A stretch of DNA of 64,000 nucleotides, from positions 1,426,001 through 1,490,000 of the forward strand of contig NZ_CP042325.1 in the NCBI RefSeq assembly GCF_007904105.1, in the 5' to 3' direction. Shown one piece after another: positions 61,977 to 64,000 of this stretch (its first letter is position 1; the number at the start of each line of letters is the position of its first letter). This DNA comes from Corynebacterium sp. sy039 (GTDB lineage: Bacteria; Actinomycetota; Actinomycetes; Mycobacteriales; Mycobacteriaceae). Both the position numbers and the translations under genes were made by a program. The notes under the pieces were generated by a model. The model had not been told where the DNA came from, searched no databases, and worked only from the letters and a program-made list of their open reading frames with translations.

Positions 61977-64000
61977 ATGAGCCAAGAAACTATAAGTGAC
62001 CAGGATATGAATCGAATTGTCTACCCTGGATCGGCATATCCTTTAGGGTCTACTTATGATGGATCAGGCACTAATTTCGCCCTCTTTTCCGAAGTGGCAG
62101 AGCGCGTAGAGTTATGTCTCATCGATCGGGCTGGTAAGGAAGAAAGAATTACGCTCGAAGAATGTGACCATCATATTTGGCATTGCTATCTTCCCGGCAT
62201 TATTCCGGGTCAGCGCTATGGGTACCGAGTACACGGGCCATATGACATCACGCAAGGGCTTCGCTGTGATCCGGCAAAATTATTAGTTGATCCTTATGCA
62301 CGCGCTTTCGACGGTGAATTTGATGGCGACCCTTCACTTTTTAGCTACGACATCACCAATCCTGATGATCTCCAGGCGCGCAACACTCAAGACAGTTTAG
62401 GGCATACCATGCTCTCTGTTGTGGTCAATCCGTTTTTTGATTGGGGTGCAGATCGACCGCCACGGATTCCAGATAATAAAACCGTTATTTATGAAGCCCA
62501 TGTCAAAGGCATGACAATGACACATCCAGAAGTGCCAGAACACTTACGTGGTACGTATGCTGGTTTAGCCCACCCGGCAATCATTCATTATCTGCAAGAC
62601 CTAGGTGTTACGGCAATTGAGCTTATGCCGGTACATCAGTTCTTGCATGATGATCGACTCCGTGATCTTGGATTGCGTAACTATTGGGGCTATAACACCT
62701 TTGGTTTTTTCGCACCTCACGCTGATTATGCTGCCAGCCAGAAAGCAGGCGGTGCTGTAAGCGAGTTCAAGAGTATGGTGCGTACCATGCATGAAGCAGG
62801 CATTGAGGTCATTCTCGATGTGGTCTACAACCACACTGCAGAAGGTAATCATCTCGGTCCCACCATTGCTTTCCGCGGAATTGATAATGCAGCGTATTAT
62901 CGCTTGGTAGCACAAGACAAAGCGCGTTATATGGACTACACCGGTACCGGTAATTCCTTGAATGTGCGCCATCCCCATTCTTTGCAATTAATCATGGATT
63001 CCTTGCGTTATTGGGTCACAGAGATGCACGTCGACGGTTTCCGGTTTGATTTAGCTGCAACTCTGGCACGTGAACTGCATGACGTCGATAAGCTCGCCTC
63101 TTTTTTTGATCTAGTGCAGCAAGATCCTATTGTTTCGCAGGTCAAGCTGATTGCTGAGCCTTGGGATGTAGGGGAAGGCGGATACCAAGTCGGCAATTTC
63201 CCTGCTCTGTGGACAGAATGGAATGGAAAATACCGTGACACTGTCCGAGATTTTTGGCGAGGTGAACCAGCTACCTTGGGTGAATTTGCTTCGCGTCTTA
63301 CTGGTTCTTCTGATCTCTATGCCCATAACGGTAGGCGACCGACAGCATCCATCAATTTTGTTACGGCGCACGATGGTTTCACGCTCACTGACTTGGTCAG
63401 TTATAACGACAAACACAATGATGCCAATGGGGAGGAAAACCGAGATGGCGAAAGCTATAATCGCTCCTGGAATTGCGGTGTCGAAGGCCATACTGATGAT
63501 CCAAACGTGCGGGCACTGCGAGCACGCCAACGCCGTAATTTCTTGACCACTCTCCTACTCAGTCAAGGCACACCGATGATTGCTCATGGGGACGAAATTG
63601 GTCGTAGCCAAAACGGTAATAACAATGTCTACTGCCAAGATAATGAGCTATCGTGGATTGACTGGTCGCTAGCCGAAGAAAACGCAGCGCTGCTTGAATT
63701 TACGAAGCGGCTCATTAAAATTCGGCATAACCATCCAGTTTTCCGCAGACGACGGTTCTTAGCCGGAGGTCCATTGGGGCACCATGAGGCCAATGAGCGA
63801 GATATTGCTTGGCTGGTCCCTTCTGGAAAATTGATGACCCAAGATGATTGGGATTTTGCTTTTGGTAAATCGCTCATGGTCTATCTCAATGGCAATGCCA
63901 TAGTTGAACCAGATGAGCGTGGACGCACCATTGTGGATGATTCTTTCTTACTCATGTTCAATGCACACCATGATGACATTGTGTTTAGTACCCCAGATGA
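61977..64000 (+). CDS. glgX: Glycogen debranching enzyme GlgX, N-terminal part (cut by window edge)
   Basis: Isoamylase-type GH13 debranching enzyme, hydrolysing alpha-1,6 branches of phosphorylase-limit glycogen. The open frame runs from ATG 61977 to the end of the window (674 codons). Features: N-terminal CBM48-like domain (PLGSTYDGSGTNFALFSEVAE), then catalytic barrel motifs EVILDVVYNHTAEG, DGFRFDLA (nucleophile Asp), LIAEPWD (acid Glu) and INFVTAHDGFTL. The ribosome site is weak (GGGTAAAA); ATG at 62007 is a less likely alternative. Complements glgP upstream in the window. Confidence 0.95.
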   Translation, partial: MSQETISDQDMNRIVYPGSAYPLGSTYDGSGTNFALFSEVAERVELCLIDRAGKEERITLEECDHHIWHCYLPGIIPGQRYGYRVHGPYDITQGLRCDPAKLLVDPYARAFDGEFDGDPSLFSYDITNPDDLQARNTQDSLGHTMLSVVVNPFFDWGADRPPRIPDNKTVIYEAHVKGMTMTHPEVPEHLRGTYAGLAHPAIIHYLQDLGVTAIELMPVHQFLHDDRLRDLGLRNYWGYNTFGFFAPHADYAASQKAGGAVSEFKSMVRTMHEAGIEVILDVVYNHTAEGNHLGPTIAFRGIDNAAYYRLVAQDKARYMDYTGTGNSLNVRHPHSLQLIMDSLRYWVTEMHVDGFRFDLAATLARELHDVDKLASFFDLVQQDPIVSQVKLIAEPWDVGEGGYQVGNFPALWTEWNGKYRDTVRDFWRGEPATLGEFASRLTGSSDLYAHNGRRPTASINFVTAHDGFTLTDLVSYNDKHNDANGEENRDGESYNRSWNCGVEGHTDDPNVRALRARQRRNFLTTLLLSQGTPMIAHGDEIGRSQNGNNNVYCQDNELSWIDWSLAEENAALLEFTKRLIKIRHNHPVFRRRRFLAGGPLGHHEANERDIAWLVPSGKLMTQDDWDFAFGKSLMVYLNGNAIVEPDERGRTIVDDSFLLMFNAHHDDIVFSTPD

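Noticed and set aside
1..64000. Insertion sequences, prophage, CRISPR arrays, tRNA or rRNA genes
   Set aside because: No transposase, integrase, phage structural gene, regularly spaced repeats or recognisable RNA gene was found on reading.

Overview
The window reads as part of the chromosome of a low-GC member of the genus Corynebacterium (base composition by eye is somewhat below 50% GC; not computed). The evidence is gene order and protein type: smc-ftsY-amtB, DUF177-rnc-mutM, a MYRVFEAL-type coiled-coil protein, the hisDCB-hisHA-impA-hisFI cluster with trpC, lgt and pyk, and glgP and glgX nearby. Several genes begin with GTG or TTG. No rRNA, tRNA, insertion sequence, prophage or CRISPR array was recognised. 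The species cannot be named from this sequence alone.

Layout. (1) 1-9434, minus strand: smc, a 1226-residue protein of unknown function 5 nt behind it, ftsY, a terminator, then amtB (cut by the window edge) behind a pair of AmtR-like boxes. (2) 9459-16790, minus: a beta-lactamase-fold lipoprotein with a membrane partner, a degenerate SDR, an AGCS symporter, mutM, rnc, DUF177 and a coiled-coil protein. (3) 16940-24642: glycerate kinase, an M20 amidohydrolase, two tandem DUF4190-type membrane proteins, glycogen phosphorylase and a small membrane protein. (4) 24693-46675, an accessory-looking block: ethanolamine ammonia-lyase with its permease; a phosphonate import and degradation cassette with its own GntR regulator and matching operator-like palindromes; an RpiR regulator facing an M20 / FluG-type amidohydrolase / glutamine-synthetase-like / APC permease cassette; fruK-fruA; and a uracil-type permease. 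(5) 46847-59699: pyk, an MHS transporter, lgt, trpC and the histidine operon. (6) 59780-64000: a DUF2567-like membrane protein, a secreted lipoprotein, a TetR regulator and the start of glgX.

How the genes fit together. The phosphonate cassette encodes an ABC importer (PhnD, PhnC, fused double PhnE), a flavin oxidoreductase of the kind linked to phosphonate catabolism, a phosphonatase-type HAD hydrolase and an alcohol dehydrogenase of the phosphonate-associated group. There is no PhnW transaminase and no C-P lyase, so the likely route is oxidative formation of phosphonoacetaldehyde followed by hydrolysis to acetaldehyde and phosphate. The next genes on the same strand (eat-eutB-eutC) also produce acetaldehyde, from ethanolamine. 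From memory of C. glutamicum, where glgP and pyk are near neighbours, region 4 looks like a roughly 22 kb insertion into a conserved backbone. The most interesting regions are this phosphonate/ethanolamine block, the split FluG cassette, and the uncharacterised large protein co-transcribed with smc.
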